DNA from: Paracoccaceae bacterium
GTDB taxonomy: Bacteria; Pseudomonadota; Alphaproteobacteria; Rhodobacterales; Rhodobacteraceae
Direction: 5' to 3'
Assembly (NCBI GenBank): GCA_009922885.1
Contig: RFUP01000157.1
Location: forward strand, 1-6,021
Length of the DNA: 6,021 nt
The translations under genes were made by a program, and so were the position numbers. Each line of letters begins with the position of its first letter. Position 1 is the first letter of the stretch. A model generated the notes under the pieces. The model was given only the letters and a program-made list of their open reading frames with translations. It searched no databases and was not told the origin of the DNA. Positions 5,064 through 6,021 of the stretch are shown here, in pieces.

Positions 5064-6021
5064 ATGAAAATTAACCCAGTCGCCACACAACGTCCGGTCG
5101 CTGATGCCATGGAGCGGAGCGACGAAATAGACTTGGGCCAACTGGCGCTGACGCTTTGGCGCGGTAAGTTTATCATCGGTGGTTTGGCGGCTTTGGGGTT
5201 TGTCATTGGCGTCTGGTATGGCTTCCTGCAAGCAGTCCCAGTCTACACCGCAAAAGCTACAGTGGCGCTTGAAAGTCGCGACTCTCAGGTCACCGACCTT
5301 GCTTCGGTCATGACTGGCCTCTCCGGCGATCAGGCGACAATCAACACCGAAGTGGAAGTCATTCGGTCGCGCGTTTTAGCGGGCCAGCTCGTCGATCAGT
5401 TAGATCTTATCAAAGACCCGGAATTCAACGGGGCGCTGAGGAAACCGAACAAGCTCGCCCCGGGGGCAATTATTCGCAAAATCATCGATGTGGTAACGGG
5501 ATCTGATAGCACCCCTGCCACGCTTTCTGTCGAAGAGCAGCGAGAGCGCACAATCAATAGCGCTCTAAATGCTATTCAGGTTTCCAATGTGCGACAAAGC
5601 TATGTGTTCAGCATCACCGCAGTTACTAAATCGCCAGTAAAGTCGGCGCTCTTTGCCAACACATTGGCCGAAATTTACATTCAAGATCAGGTCAATGTGA
5701 AGTTTGAAGCGACCGAACGAGCTACCGCTTGGCTCAGCGAGCGTGTTCTCGAACTCCAAACCGAACTCGAAGCCTCAGAGGCACGCCTGAAGGAGTTTTC
5801 GACGAACACGGACCTTATCAGCCCTGAAGGCCTCATGGCCTTGAATCGGCAACTCAAAGAATTGCGCGACCGTCGCGATGTTCTAACAAGAGATGCCGAA
5901 GAGGCTGCAAAACTTGCCGCAGACATGCAGAGTGGCAGTTACAATGCCCAGTCCACTCCTCAAATGATCGAGCGCGCGAAGTTGAACGCCGAGCGTCTTG
6001 CCGGTCAGCGCGATTCTCTGT
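5064..6021 (+). CDS. Wzz/GumC/ExoP-type polysaccharide chain-length or export protein, N-terminal part (cut by window edge)
   Basis: An ATG at 5064 opens a frame of 319 full codons reaching the window edge without a stop. A cytoplasmic N-terminus with EIDLGQLALTLWRGK (21-35) leads into a hydrophobic membrane segment (about 36-55). A Wzz-type periplasmic domain follows, with VYTAKATVALE (60-70) and the family-typical INTEVEVIRSR (93-103). A second alpha/beta part (about 160-210) is followed by a long charged heptad-like coiled-coil stretch (about 220-319) starting WLSERVLELQTELEASEARL. This is the layout of inner-membrane polysaccharide co-polymerases that set the chain length of exopolysaccharide or O-antigen. 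Many members end in a second membrane helix and a cytoplasmic tyrosine autokinase domain; that part is beyond the window, so kinase and non-kinase forms cannot be told apart. The start has AAGG 9 bases upstream, a weak site; Met16 (5109) has none. It uses TTA, CTA and TCA codons absent from dnaK and dnaJ, suggesting lower expression or a different history. It probably opens a separate locus. Confidence 0.85.
   Translation, partial: MKINPVATQRPVADAMERSDEIDLGQLALTLWRGKFIIGGLAALGFVIGVWYGFLQAVPVYTAKATVALESRDSQVTDLASVMTGLSGDQATINTEVEVIRSRVLAGQLVDQLDLIKDPEFNGALRKPNKLAPGAIIRKIIDVVTGSDSTPATLSVEEQRERTINSALNAIQVSNVRQSYVFSITAVTKSPVKSALFANTLAEIYIQDQVNVKFEATERATAWLSERVLELQTELEASEARLKEFSTNTDLISPEGLMALNRQLKELRDRRDVLTRDAEEAAKLAADMQSGSYNAQSTPQMIERAKLNAERLAGQRDSL

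Overview
The window looks like a stretch of chromosome from an alphaproteobacterium, most likely of the Rhodobacterales (Roseobacter/Rhodobacter group). The grounds are the GC-rich coding sequence, the style of the DnaK, DnaJ and PncB proteins, and an AlkB start divergent from dnaK, an arrangement I recall from that order. The taxonomic call is inference; no rRNA or other marker is present.

Layout, left to right. (1) Positions 1-170, minus strand: the N-terminal 56 codons of alkB, an alkylated-DNA repair dioxygenase, running off the left edge. (2) Positions 171-376: a 206-base divergent control region with a good heat-shock (RpoH-type) promoter for dnaK, a hairpin in the predicted leader, and a weak hairpin over the dnaK ribosome binding site. 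(3) 377-3514: the dnaK-dnaJ chaperone operon, both genes intact, joined by a 66-base spacer with a strong 12-bp hairpin, and closed by an excellent intrinsic terminator at 3535-3568. (4) 3639-4931: intact pncB (nicotinate phosphoribosyltransferase, NAD salvage). Its ribosome binding site is exactly complementary to a pyrimidine tract 46 bases upstream. (5) 4932-5063: a 132-base AT-richer gap with a short tandem repeat and an 11-bp-spaced array of TTAA-like half-sites. (6) 5064-6021: the N-terminal 319 codons of a Wzz/GumC/ExoP-type polysaccharide chain-length protein, running off the right edge; whether it carries a C-terminal tyrosine kinase domain cannot be seen.

DnaK and DnaJ work together: DnaJ delivers substrates and stimulates DnaK ATP hydrolysis. 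GrpE, the third partner, is not encoded here. PncB is separated from the chaperones by a terminator and is functionally independent. The last gene probably opens a separate envelope or exopolysaccharide locus with looser codon usage. All complete genes are ordinary housekeeping genes. I see no new system, mobile element, CRISPR array, tRNA or rRNA; the points worth a second look are regulatory RNA structures and the possible regulator-site array.
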